A DNA stretch of 64,000 bases, taken from the NCBI RefSeq assembly GCF_044377145.1, contig NZ_JBILJQ010000012.1:1-64000 (forward strand), written 5' to 3'. Of the stretch, positions 53,534-62,364 are shown piece by piece. Origin of the DNA: Aquimonas sp044377145. GTDB lineage: Bacteria > Pseudomonadota > Gammaproteobacteria > Xanthomonadales > Xanthomonadaceae. The notes below the pieces were generated by a model that was not told the DNA's origin, made no database searches, and saw only the letters and a list, made by a program, of their open reading frames with translations. How positions within the stretch are numbered: position 1 is the first letter of the stretch; every line of letters begins with the position of its first letter. A program made the position numbers and the translations under genes.

Positions 53534-56251
53534 TCAGCCGGCGACGATGTTGACGATCTTGCCCGGCACCACGATTACCTTGCGCACGCTCAAGCCCTCC
53601 AGCGCACGCTGCACGCCGGCATCGGCCAAGGCCAGTTGCTCTGTCGCCTCGCGGCTGGCATCCACTGCGACCTCAAGCGTGCCGCGCAGCTTGCCGTTCA
53701 TCTGCAGAGCGAGCGTCAGCGCATCGCGCACCAGGGCAGCCTTGTCGGCCTGCGGGAAGGGCTGGTCTTCGATCAGCGTCTCCGCATGGCCCAGCGCCTG
53801 CCACAGCACGTGTGCGGTGTGCGGGGTGATCGGGTTCAGCATCAGGGTGACGGCGCTGTAGGCTTCCTGCAGCACCGCCCTGCCCTGTTCGCTGGCGTCA
53901 TCAAATTTGGTCAGGGTGTTGAGCAGCTCCATCACCGCGGCGATCGCGGTGTTGAAGGCGTGGCGGCGGCCGATGTCGTCGCCGACCTTTTCGATCGTCT
54001 CGTGCAGCTTGCGCCGCACCGCTTTCTGCTCGGCGCTAAGCGCAGCCGCCTCCAGCGCAGGCGCCGGGCCGCTGGCCACATGCCGGTGCACCGCGTTCCA
54101 CAGACGCCGCAGGAAGCGCGCCATGCCTTCGACGCCGGCCTCGTTCCACTCCAGGCTCTGGTCCGGCGGCGCGGCGAACATCGAGAACAGGCGCACCGTA
54201 TCGGCGCCGAACTTGTCGACCATCGACTGCGGGTCGACGCCATTGTTCTTCGACTTCGACATCTTCTCGCTGCCGCCGATCTCGACCGGCAGCCCGTCGG
54301 CGCGCAGGGTCGCGCCGGTGACGCGACCGCGTTCGTCCTTCTGCGGATCGACTTCGGACGGATTGATCCAGTGCTTGCCGCCATCGGCATTCGAGCGATA
54401 GAACGTGTCAGCGATCACCATGCCCTGGCACAGGAGATTGGTCGCCGGTTCATCGCTGTCCACATAGCCTGCATCGCGCAGCAGCTTGTGGAAGAAGCGG
54501 AAGTACATCAGGTGCATCACCGCGTGCTCGATACCACCGATGTACTGGTCGACCGGCAGCCAGTACCTGGCGCGGCCGTCGAGCAGATCCTGCGTGCCCG
54601 GGCAGCAATAGCGCGCGTAGTACCAGCTCGATTCCATGAAGGTGTCGAAGGTGTCGGTCTCGCGCTCCAGCTGCTCGCCGCTCACCGGGTCGGTGAACTT
54701 GCGCCACTGTGGGTCGGATTTGATCGGTGAAGCCACGCCCAAGAAGCTCACATCCTCCGGCAGCAGCACCGGCAGCTGGTCTTCCGGCACCGGCCGTGCG
54801 TTGCCATCGGCGTCGTACAGCATCGGAATCGGGCAGCCCCAGTAGCGCTGGCGCGAAACGCCCCAGTCACGCAGGCGGTGATTGATCGTGCGCTTTCCCT
54901 TGCCGATCGCTTCGAGCTTGGCCGCGATCGCATCGAACGCCTGCTGGAAGTCGAGGCCATCGAACTCACCCGAGTTGACCAGCCAGCCGCGCTCGGTCCA
55001 CGCCGCCTGTTCGTGAATCGCGGCCTCGAACTGCTCGATCATGGTGACCGCGGCCGAGGGCTCGAACACATCGCGGATGGCGCCGCCGCCGAGTGCGGTG
55101 GTCAGCGCATCGCCACCGGTCTGCGCATCGCGGCCCAGCTCGGCCAGCGCCTCGCGCACATCGGCATTGATGATGACCATGCGGATCGGCAGGCCGTACT
55201 TGCGCGCGAACTCGCCGTCGCGCTCGTCGTGGCCGGGCACCGCCATCACCGCACCGGTGCCGTAGCCCATCAGAACGAAGTTGCCGATCCAGATCGGCAG
55301 GCGCTCGCCGCTGATCGGATGCAGCACATAGCGCCCGGTCGGCGCGCCCAGTTTTTCCAGGGTCTCAAGCTCGGCCTCATTGACCGCGCCCTGCTTGCAG
55401 CGCTCGATGAACTCAGCCAGGGCCGGATCGTTCTGGGCTGCTTCGGTCGCCAGCGGATGCTCGGCAGCGACGGTGACGAAGGTCACGCCCATCAGGGTGT
55501 CGGAGCGGGTGGTGAACACGGTCAGCGGCGTGTCCGAACCCTCGACAGCGAACTGGATCTCCATGCCTTCGGAGCGGCCGATCCAGTTGCGCTGCATGGT
55601 CTTGACCGCATCCGGCCAGCCTTCAAGCGTGTCCAGCCCAGCCAGCAGTTCTTCGGCGTAGGCGGTGATCTTCAGGAACCACTGCGGGATTTCGCGCTTC
55701 TCGACGATCGCGCCGGAGCGCCAGCCGCGGCCGTCGATGACCTGCTCATTGGCCAGCACGGTCTGATCGATCGGATCCCAGTTGACGACGCTGTTCCTGC
55801 GGTACACCAGCCCCTTCTTGAACAGGCGGGTGAAGAACTGCTGCTCCCAGCGGTAGTACTCGGGTGTGCAGGTGGTCAGCTCGCGCGACCAGTCATAGGC
55901 GAAGCCCAATCGCTTCAGCTGCCCACGCATGTGGCCGATGTTGGCGTAGGTCCACTTGGCCGGCGCGGTCTGGTGCTTGATCGCAGCGTTCTCAGCCGGC
56001 AGGCCGAACGCGTCCCAGCCCATCGGCTGCAGCACGTTGAAGCCCTGCATGCGCTTGAAGCGGCTGATCACGTCGCCGATGGTGTAATTGCGCACATGCC
56101 CCATGTGCAGCGCGCCCGAGGGATACGGAAGCATCGAAAGGCAGTAGAACTTCGGGCGGCTGGCGTCTTCGACCACTTCGAAAGCGCGGGTGCGGTCCCA
56201 GAAGGTCTGGGCGGCGGCCTCGACGGACTGCGGATCGAAAAACTCTTGCAT
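53534..56251 (-). CDS. leuS: Leucyl-tRNA synthetase
   Basis: 905 residues from MQEFFDP; an ATG three codons earlier is also in frame. Class I signatures are the HIGH-type motif HMGH in PYPSGALHMGHVRNY and KMSKS in GSEKMSKSKNN. The CP1 editing domain (about 220-440) includes FTTRSDTLMGVTFV and GYGTGAVMAVPGHDERD, with the conserved threonine-rich and GTG regions of an active editing site. It charges tRNA-Leu. It heads the leuS-lptE-holA run. Confidence 0.97.
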   Translation of the reverse strand: MQEFFDPQSVEAAAQTFWDRTRAFEVVEDASRPKFYCLSMLPYPSGALHMGHVRNYTIGDVISRFKRMQGFNVLQPMGWDAFGLPAENAAIKHQTAPAKWTYANIGHMRGQLKRLGFAYDWSRELTTCTPEYYRWEQQFFTRLFKKGLVYRRNSVVNWDPIDQTVLANEQVIDGRGWRSGAIVEKREIPQWFLKITAYAEELLAGLDTLEGWPDAVKTMQRNWIGRSEGMEIQFAVEGSDTPLTVFTTRSDTLMGVTFVTVAAEHPLATEAAQNDPALAEFIERCKQGAVNEAELETLEKLGAPTGRYVLHPISGERLPIWIGNFVLMGYGTGAVMAVPGHDERDGEFARKYGLPIRMVIINADVREALAELGRDAQTGGDALTTALGGGAIRDVFEPSAAVTMIEQFEAAIHEQAAWTERGWLVNSGEFDGLDFQQAFDAIAAKLEAIGKGKRTINHRLRDWGVSRQRYWGCPIPMLYDADGNARPVPEDQLPVLLPEDVSFLGVASPIKSDPQWRKFTDPVSGEQLERETDTFDTFMESSWYYARYCCPGTQDLLDGRARYWLPVDQYIGGIEHAVMHLMYFRFFHKLLRDAGYVDSDEPATNLLCQGMVIADTFYRSNADGGKHWINPSEVDPQKDERGRVTGATLRADGLPVEIGGSEKMSKSKNNGVDPQSMVDKFGADTVRLFSMFAAPPDQSLEWNEAGVEGMARFLRRLWNAVHRHVASGPAPALEAAALSAEQKAVRRKLHETIEKVGDDIGRRHAFNTAIAAVMELLNTLTKFDDASEQGRAVLQEAYSAVTLMLNPITPHTAHVLWQALGHAETLIEDQPFPQADKAALVRDALTLALQMNGKLRGTLEVAVDASREATEQLALADAGVQRALEGLSVRKVIVVPGKIVNIVAG

Positions 56252-56378
56252 GGGGCTCAAGCAGGCTGAAAGCGATCGTGCAGTTTACCCCAAAGCCCAC
56301 AGCCACTTAGCCGAAAGGCGCATCGCCGCAAGCAAGCGCCAGCGCTATCGTGAGTGAACTCCCCCGCCGGATTTCGCC

Positions 56379-58226
56379 ATGAGCATCAGCCCCGAGCTGT
56401 CCGAGATCATCGAGTTCCTGCGCGGCCATGCGCCCTTCGACCGGCTGGAACCCGAGCAGCTCGCCACGGCCGCGCGCCACATCGAGATCATCTACCGCCG
56501 CAGTGGAGAGGTCCTGCTCGAGATCGGCCAGGACAACACCGCGCTGGCCGTCTTGCGGCGGGGTGCAGTGGAGGTGCACGACGCCACCGGCCGACTGATC
56601 AATCGCCTGGCCGAGGGTGAAAGCTATGGCCTGCCCTCGCTGCTGACCGGCAAACCGGTGCGCAACACGGTCAGCCTGATCGAGGACGGCCTGATCTACC
56701 TGTTGCCGGTGGCGCAGTTCAACGCTCTGCGCGCGGCCAACTCGGCCTTCGAGCAGCACTTCGTCTGCACCCTTGAAGAGCGCATGCGCGCCGCCAACGA
56801 GGCTGGCGGTGCCAACGAGCTGATGACCACGCCGGTCAGCCGGCTGGGCAGCCGCGAGCCGGTGATGATCGGCACCGGAGCCAGCATCCGCGAGGCCGCA
56901 CAGCTGATGTCGAGCCGGGGGGTATCGTCGATCCTGGTCGGCGATGCCGAGCACATGGCGGGCATCATCACCGACCGCGACCTGCGCAATCGGGTGCTCG
57001 CCGCCGGGCTCGACCCCGCCGAACCGGTCACCCGGATCATGACCCCGCAGCCGACCAGCCTTGATGCCGACCGCCCGGTGTTCGAAGCCTTCCTGGTGAT
57101 GGTCAACCGCGGTATCCATCACCTGCCGCTGACGCGCGACGGCCGCCCGGCCGGCATGATCACCACCCGCGATCTGGTCAGCCTGCAGACCCAGCACCCG
57201 CTGTACCTGGTGCGACAGGTGCAGAAGCAGGACAGTATCGAAGGCCTGGTCGATGTCTGCCGGCGCATGCCGAAGATGTTCGCCCTGCTGCTCGGCAACG
57301 GCGCCCGCCCCGAGGACGTGATGCGGATGCTGACCGCGCTCACCGATGCAGTGACGCGCCACCTGCTGCGCATGGCTGAACAAAAGCTTGGCCCGCCGCC
57401 GATGCCTTATGCCTGGCTCGCGTTCGGCTCGCAGGCCCGCAGCGAGCAAGGTCCGCACACCGATCAGGACAACGGCCTGCTGCTCGCGCACACGCCCGAC
57501 GAAGCCGGTGCCGACTACTTCGAGGCGCTGGCGAAGTTCGTGTGCGCGGGGCTCGATGCCTGCGGCTACGTCTACTGCAACGGCGACGTGATGGCGCAGA
57601 ACCCGCGCTGGCGGCAGCCGCTGGATGTGTGGCAGGGCTATTTCCGCAGCTGGATGCATGAGCCCGATCCCAAGGCCCTGCTGCACTCGAGCATCTTCTT
57701 CGACCAGCGCTGCGTGCACGGCGACCGCAGCCTGTTCGATGCCCTGCAGTCCTTCTTGTTCGATCAGTCGGCCCGCCAGGGAATTTTTCTCGCCATCCTT
57801 GCCAAGCACGCACTGAGCCACGAGGTTCCCCTCGGGCTTTTCCGTCGCTTCGTGGTCGAGCATCGCGGCGAACATCGCGACACCCTTGATCTTAAAAGGG
57901 CTGGCAGCCTGCCCTTCAATGATCTGCTGCGAGTTCGATCACTGGCCGCCGGCATTCGCGAACCCGGCAGCCTGGCGCGTATCGACGCACTGCGCCGGCT
58001 GGGCAAGATGGTGCCCAGCGATGCCGCGGAAATGCAGGCGGCGTTTCACCTGCTTGCGCGCTTGCGGCTGGAGCATCAGGCCGCGCAGATGGCTGCCGGC
58101 GAGCCGCCGGACAACCGCATCAATCCGAGTCGCTTGACCCGCATCGACCGCGATGCACTGCGCGACGCCTTCCTGGTCGTGCGCCAGGCGCAGGCCGCGC
58201 TCGCCAACGCCTTCGGTATCCAATGA
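56379..58226 (+). CDS. Cyclic-nucleotide-binding/CBS/DUF294 nucleotidyltransferase-like signalling protein
   Basis: 615 residues. Domains in order: a cyclic-nucleotide-binding-type beta roll (about 10-130, VLLEIGQDNTALAVLRRGAVEV), two CBS domains (about 155-270, SSILVGDAEHMAGIITDRDL; GIHHLPLTRDGRPAGMITTRDL in parts), a DUF294 nucleotidyltransferase fold with AFGSQARSEQGPHTDQDNG (Gly-Ser and Asp-x-Asp-type residues) and a helical C-terminal DUF294 domain. Such proteins are thought to sense nucleotides and transfer a nucleotidyl group; the target is unknown. It overlaps the exonuclease gene by 4 bases, and the pair recurs in other proteobacteria. Confidence 0.9.
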   Translation: MSISPELSEIIEFLRGHAPFDRLEPEQLATAARHIEIIYRRSGEVLLEIGQDNTALAVLRRGAVEVHDATGRLINRLAEGESYGLPSLLTGKPVRNTVSLIEDGLIYLLPVAQFNALRAANSAFEQHFVCTLEERMRAANEAGGANELMTTPVSRLGSREPVMIGTGASIREAAQLMSSRGVSSILVGDAEHMAGIITDRDLRNRVLAAGLDPAEPVTRIMTPQPTSLDADRPVFEAFLVMVNRGIHHLPLTRDGRPAGMITTRDLVSLQTQHPLYLVRQVQKQDSIEGLVDVCRRMPKMFALLLGNGARPEDVMRMLTALTDAVTRHLLRMAEQKLGPPPMPYAWLAFGSQARSEQGPHTDQDNGLLLAHTPDEAGADYFEALAKFVCAGLDACGYVYCNGDVMAQNPRWRQPLDVWQGYFRSWMHEPDPKALLHSSIFFDQRCVHGDRSLFDALQSFLFDQSARQGIFLAILAKHALSHEVPLGLFRRFVVEHRGEHRDTLDLKRAGSLPFNDLLRVRSLAAGIREPGSLARIDALRRLGKMVPSDAAEMQAAFHLLARLRLEHQAAQMAAGEPPDNRINPSRLTRIDRDALRDAFLVVRQAQAALANAFGIQ

Positions 58227-58879
58227 TCTGGCTGCGCCGCCTGCAGTACGCACAGCGTGCCCGCGGCACGCCGCTGGCGCAGCACTACGCGCGGCCTTTG
58301 CCGGGGCTGTCGACGCCGTGGTTGCAGGGCGAGTTTCTGGCGGTGGACTTCGAAACCAGCGGCCTGGACACCGAGCACGATCGCATTCTCAGCATGGGCT
58401 GGGTACAGGTGAAAGACGCACGCATCCTCATGCCCAGCGCGCGTCATTTGCTGATTCACAGCGATGAGAGCGTGGGCCAGAGCGCAACAGTTCATGGGCT
58501 GACCGATACTGATATCCAGCACGGCCTGAGTCTTTCAGCGGCGGTGCTCGAGCTGGTGGAGGCGCTGCAGGGGCGCAGCCTGATCGCGCACGGCGCACCG
58601 ATCGAGTTGAACTTTCTGTCCGCCGCCTGTCGTCGCTGCTTTGGCGTGCCGCCGACCCTGCGCGCCATCGACACCTTGGCGATTGAGCGCCGACTGCGCC
58701 GCCACGAGGTCGACCCGCACGGCTATCTGCGCCTGCATGCCTGCCGCGAGCGCTACGGTCTGCCGAACTACCGCGCGCACAATGCCGCGATTGATGCGAT
58801 CGCCTGTGCCGAACTTCTGTTGGCGCAGGTCGGGCGGATCGGCAATCCTGCCAAGCTGACTCTGCGCGATCTGGTGTAG
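58223..58879 (+). CDS. DnaQ-like 3'-5' exonuclease
   Basis: 218 residues of the DEDDh exonuclease superfamily. Exo I is VDFETSGLD (Asp42, Glu44). Exo III is YRAHNAAIDA with the His and Asp of the DEDDh type. Exo II reads IAHGAPIELNFL, with Glu where most members have Asp. It is coupled by ATGA overlap to the CBS/DUF294 protein, so the two act together. Substrate (DNA, RNA or dinucleotide) unknown; it is not the replicative epsilon subunit, given the context. Confidence 0.88.
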   Translation: MIWLRRLQYAQRARGTPLAQHYARPLPGLSTPWLQGEFLAVDFETSGLDTEHDRILSMGWVQVKDARILMPSARHLLIHSDESVGQSATVHGLTDTDIQHGLSLSAAVLELVEALQGRSLIAHGAPIELNFLSAACRRCFGVPPTLRAIDTLAIERRLRRHEVDPHGYLRLHACRERYGLPNYRAHNAAIDAIACAELLLAQVGRIGNPAKLTLRDLV

Positions 58880-58953
58880 CCGCAGGGCGCGTGGGTTGCT
58901 TGCGATGACAGGCTTCACGTCGGCTCGCACATCGGATCTCCAGACTCCGCGTC

Positions 58954-59772
58954 ATGCCCGAAGGCCCTGAAATCCGCCGCGCCGCCGATCAACTGGCCAA
59001 CGCCGTCGTCGGCCAGGTGCTGACCGCAGCGTGGTTTTCCTTTCCCCACCTGGGCCCGCGAGCGGCCGAGCTGGTCGACCAACGCGTGCTCGCGATCGAG
59101 CCACATGGCAAGGCCCTGCTGACCCACTTCGAGCGCGGGCTGTCGCTGTACTCCCACAATCAGCTTTACGGTGTTTGGAAGGTGGCCAAACCCGGCCAGC
59201 GCCCCCAAACCAATCGCAGCCTGCGGGTTGCCTTGACCACGGCGCGCCGGGAGATCCTGCTGTACTCGGCGTCCGAGATCGAACTTCTGCCCACCGCAGC
59301 ACTGTCGGAGCATCCGTTCCTGGCCAAGCTCGGCCCCGATGTGCTGGATGCACGCCTGAGCGAGGCCGAAGTTCAACAACGCCTGCGCGGCTCACGCTTT
59401 GCGGGCCGCAGCCTTGCGGCGCTGCTGCTCGATCAGGGCTTTCTGGCCGGGATGGGCAACTATCTGCGCTCGGAAGCACTGTTCGAGGCCTGCATCAACC
59501 CGGCGCTGCGCCCGCGCGATCTCGATGATGTGCAGATCGAGGCGCTGGCAGCCGCCCTGCTGGCGGTGCCGCGTCGCAGCTATGCCACCCGCGGCGTAGG
59601 CCGTCGCCGCAGCAGCGGACTGCGTGCTGAGCTTCAGGTCGACCATGGCGAGGCGTTCGGCTTTCGCGTGTTCGACCGCGCAGGCGAACCCTGCCTCGCC
59701 TGCGGCAGCGTGATCGAGCGCGCTGAACACACCGGCCGCCGGCTGTATTGGTGCTCGCGCTGCCAGGCCTGA
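58954..59772 (+). CDS. nei: Endonuclease VIII (Nei) DNA glycosylase
   Basis: 272 residues. The catalytic N-terminus is MPEGPEIRR (Pro2 nucleophile after Met removal, Glu3), with Lys in EPHGKALLTHF. Helix-two-turn-helix region LLDQGFLAGMGNYLRSEALF and a C-terminal zinc finger (CLACG, CSRCQA) complete the Fpg/Nei family. The MPEGPEI beginning favours Nei over MutM. It removes oxidised pyrimidines and cuts the DNA. No strong ribosome binding site; likely transcribed from its own promoter in the 74 bases upstream. Confidence 0.94.
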   Translation: MPEGPEIRRAADQLANAVVGQVLTAAWFSFPHLGPRAAELVDQRVLAIEPHGKALLTHFERGLSLYSHNQLYGVWKVAKPGQRPQTNRSLRVALTTARREILLYSASEIELLPTAALSEHPFLAKLGPDVLDARLSEAEVQQRLRGSRFAGRSLAALLLDQGFLAGMGNYLRSEALFEACINPALRPRDLDDVQIEALAAALLAVPRRSYATRGVGRRRSSGLRAELQVDHGEAFGFRVFDRAGEPCLACGSVIERAEHTGRRLYWCSRCQA

Positions 59773-60027
59773 GCGCCGGCCTGGCGGCTACAAGGCCCGC
59801 AGCATTGCCGCCGACAGAACGGTCGCCGGTCGCTCCAACCCACGCTCCCAGGTTGAGCTGCTCCGCTGGAGCCCCGCAGAGCACGAGCGCCCGGTGCAAC
59901 GCCGGTACGGCAGCTGAATGCGCAGCGCTCGCAACTCACGCCATCAGTCGCATGGGCAGCAGTGCCGAAGCCCACTATCCTGTGCCGCGCCGCGCTGTCG
60001 CGGAACATCCACCCCAAGGAAGAACTG

Positions 60028-60993
60028 ATGAATCTCAAGCCAATGTTGGCATTGCTGCTGTCTCTGTCTCTTGCTGCTCCCCTGTTTGCGCACGCACAAA
60101 GCGCTCCCCGAGTGCTGCTGGACACCGACCATGGCCCGATCCTGATCGAGCTGGATGCGGTCAACAAGCCGGTCACCGCCGCCAACTTCCTGTCGTATGT
60201 GGATGACGGCACCTACAACGACACCTTGTTCCAGCGCGTGGTGCGCGACTTTGTCGTGCAGGGCGGCGCGCGGAAGGCCAACTTCACCCAGGTGAATCGC
60301 CGGGCGGGCATCGCCAGCGAGCGCACACGCCCCGGCCTCAAGAACGTACGCGGCACGATCGCGATGGCGCTCTCCGCCAGCGGTGGTGCGTACAACTACA
60401 ACTCCGCCACCTCTGATTTCTTCTTCAACTCGCGCGACAACGCATCGCTGGATCCCGATTTCACCGCATTTGGCCGAATCGTGTTCGGCATGGGCACGCT
60501 GGAAGCCTTGAACAATACTCCGCTGTTCAGTGGCACAGAGGAGCCGGTCCGCTACCCGTTGATCCGCCGCGCGGTCCGCACCACCGGTTTTCCGATCCTG
60601 GCCCTGCACAGCGGCGGCTGGTACGACCCGACCAAGGACAAGCGCGGCATCTCGGTTGAAATCAGCAACGCTGCGCCGGGCGGCGGCGATCCGCTGCTCG
60701 TCATCTACTGGTACGACTACTTCGAAGGAAAGCAGGTGTGGATGAGCGGCGTGGCGCCGTTCCAGTGGGGCGCAAGCCAGGTCACCGTACCGATGCAGAT
60801 CACCACTGGTGGCCAGTTCGGCGCCGCATTCAACCCGCAGAATGTGGTGAGCACCCCGGCCTGGGGCACGTTGACGGTGCGCTTTACGTCCTGCGACCGC
60901 GCCCTGTTCACCTACCAGTCCGCGTTCGGCAATGGTGAGCTGACGCTTCAGCGTATAACCATTCCGACCAACAGCACCTGCACGGGCGGCTGA
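60028..60993 (+). CDS. Secreted cyclophilin-type peptidyl-prolyl isomerase with C-terminal beta domain
   Basis: 321 residues from the ATG at 60028, with AAGGAAGA upstream. Signal peptide to about residue 23 (FAHAQS). A cyclophilin domain (about 28-190) has TDHGPILIELDA, NFLSYVDDGTYNDTLFQRVV (in parts) with the catalytic Arg in FQRV, and VQGGAR. Residues about 195-310 are an added beta-rich domain, SGGWYDPTKDKRGISVEI, LLVIYWYDYF and LTVRFTSCDRALFTYQS, of a type found in other secreted proteins of this group. Probably periplasmic or extracellular folding factor. Confidence 0.88.
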   Translation: MNLKPMLALLLSLSLAAPLFAHAQSAPRVLLDTDHGPILIELDAVNKPVTAANFLSYVDDGTYNDTLFQRVVRDFVVQGGARKANFTQVNRRAGIASERTRPGLKNVRGTIAMALSASGGAYNYNSATSDFFFNSRDNASLDPDFTAFGRIVFGMGTLEALNNTPLFSGTEEPVRYPLIRRAVRTTGFPILALHSGGWYDPTKDKRGISVEISNAAPGGGDPLLVIYWYDYFEGKQVWMSGVAPFQWGASQVTVPMQITTGGQFGAAFNPQNVVSTPAWGTLTVRFTSCDRALFTYQSAFGNGELTLQRITIPTNSTCTGG

Positions 60994-61000
60994 GTTCGAT

Positions 61001-61038
61001 CGGCATCCACGGTCGCCTGACGGCGGCCGTGGATGCCG
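61001..61038 (+). terminator. Terminator-like hairpin after the cyclophilin gene
   Basis: CGGCATCCACGG (61001-61012) pairs perfectly with CCGTGGATGCCG (61027-61038), with an inner CGCC/GGCG step around a TGAC loop, giving 12 + 4 base pairs 7 bases after the stop codon. A T-run is missing, so it may be a weak terminator or an RNA-stabilising hairpin. Confidence 0.6.
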
Positions 61039-61141
61039 CGTGGTGCGCCGGGCCGACGCCCGCAAATCGCCGCAATTGCGCCCGCGGGCGCGCACCTGCG
61101 ACACCCAGGCTGCGGACACTTACCGCCGCTGGAGTGACGCC

Positions 61142-62227
61142 ATGCAACGCAGCCTGCAGAACCTTCTGATCGCCCTTCTGCTGGGGCTGGCGGGTCTTCC
61201 TGGCCGCCCGGCGCACGCGGCCTACAGTGAGGTCGAGGTGTGTTTCGCACTTGACACCACCGGTTCAATGTCGGGCCTGATCGAAGCCGCAAAGCAGAAG
61301 ATCTGGACCATTGCCAACGCCCTGGTCCAGGCGCCATCCAAGCCGCGCCTGCGTTTCTGTCTGCTCGCCTACCGCGACCGCGGCGATGAGTACGTCACCC
61401 GCCATACGCCGCTGACTGACGACATCGATGCGGTCTACGCAGCGCTGATGGAGCTGCAGGCGGGCGGCGGTGGCGATACGCCCGAGGCTGTCAACCAGGC
61501 CCTGCTCGAAACGGTACAGAACTCCGGCTGGGCGCCCGGGCCGAATGTTCTGAAGCTGGTCTTCCTGGTCGGCGATGCGCCGCCCAGCGTGTACGCCGGT
61601 GAACCGCAGTATCGGCAGATCAGCGCGATGGCCGGCGCGGCCGGCATTCTGATCAACCCGGTGGTTTGCGGCAGCGACCAGGACACCTTGCGCAGCTTTG
61701 ATGAGATCGCGCGCCTGGGCGGCGGCCGCCGCGTCCAGATCGTCGAGGCCGGCCGCATCGAGCGCATCCCCACGCCGATGGACCAGGATCTGGCTGCACT
61801 CAATCAACGCATGGGGCGACTGCTGGTGCCGTATGGCGACACCACGCAGCAGGAGGCGCTGCTTGAGAAGCAGCGACGCGCGGAGCGCATGGGCGATGAC
61901 GGCTTGTCCGATCGCCTCGCCTACAACCGCGCCACCGGGCGCATCGTGCAGGGCGGCGGAGATCTGATCGAAGACCTCGACGCCGGCCGAATCGAACTGG
62001 CTGCGATCCCGCCCGCAGCGCTGCCGGAGCAGCTGCGCAGCATGAGTGAGGCGGAACTGCATACGCACCTGAAGTCGCTGCGTGAGGAGCGCGAAAGCCT
62101 GCGCCGGGTGATCGGCCCGTTGATCGACCGCCGTGAAGCCTTTGTCGCCGCGAAGCGCAGCGGCGACACCGACAGTTTCGACAGTGCGGTGCGGACGATT
62201 CTTGCGGAGCAATTGGCGACCCGCTGA
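61142..62227 (+). CDS. Secreted von Willebrand factor A-domain protein
   Basis: 361 residues from the ATG at 61142. Signal peptide to about residue 26 (GRPAHAA). A vWA domain (about 30-210) carries a MIDAS variant, LDTTGSMSG (DxTxS), LLAYRDRGDEY and LVFLVGDAPP with the later Asp. The C-terminal region (about 240-361) is helical and charged (LEKQRRAERMGDDGLSD, LREERESLRRVIGPL). It likely binds a partner through a metal ion in the periplasm. 148 bases after the cyclophilin gene; partners unknown. Confidence 0.88.
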   Translation: MQRSLQNLLIALLLGLAGLPGRPAHAAYSEVEVCFALDTTGSMSGLIEAAKQKIWTIANALVQAPSKPRLRFCLLAYRDRGDEYVTRHTPLTDDIDAVYAALMELQAGGGGDTPEAVNQALLETVQNSGWAPGPNVLKLVFLVGDAPPSVYAGEPQYRQISAMAGAAGILINPVVCGSDQDTLRSFDEIARLGGGRRVQIVEAGRIERIPTPMDQDLAALNQRMGRLLVPYGDTTQQEALLEKQRRAERMGDDGLSDRLAYNRATGRIVQGGGDLIEDLDAGRIELAAIPPAALPEQLRSMSEAELHTHLKSLREERESLRRVIGPLIDRREAFVAAKRSGDTDSFDSAVRTILAEQLATR

Positions 62228-62364
62228 ATCGGATACGCGCCGAGTCGAACGCGGCTGCCGTCTGTCCCGACCAAGGCCCCGCCGGTCGCCGCCGGCTTGC
62301 CGCCGGGTGGCGAATCGGTAGGGTCGCAGGCTTCACACTGCGTGACATTCTGGACAGATCGCCC

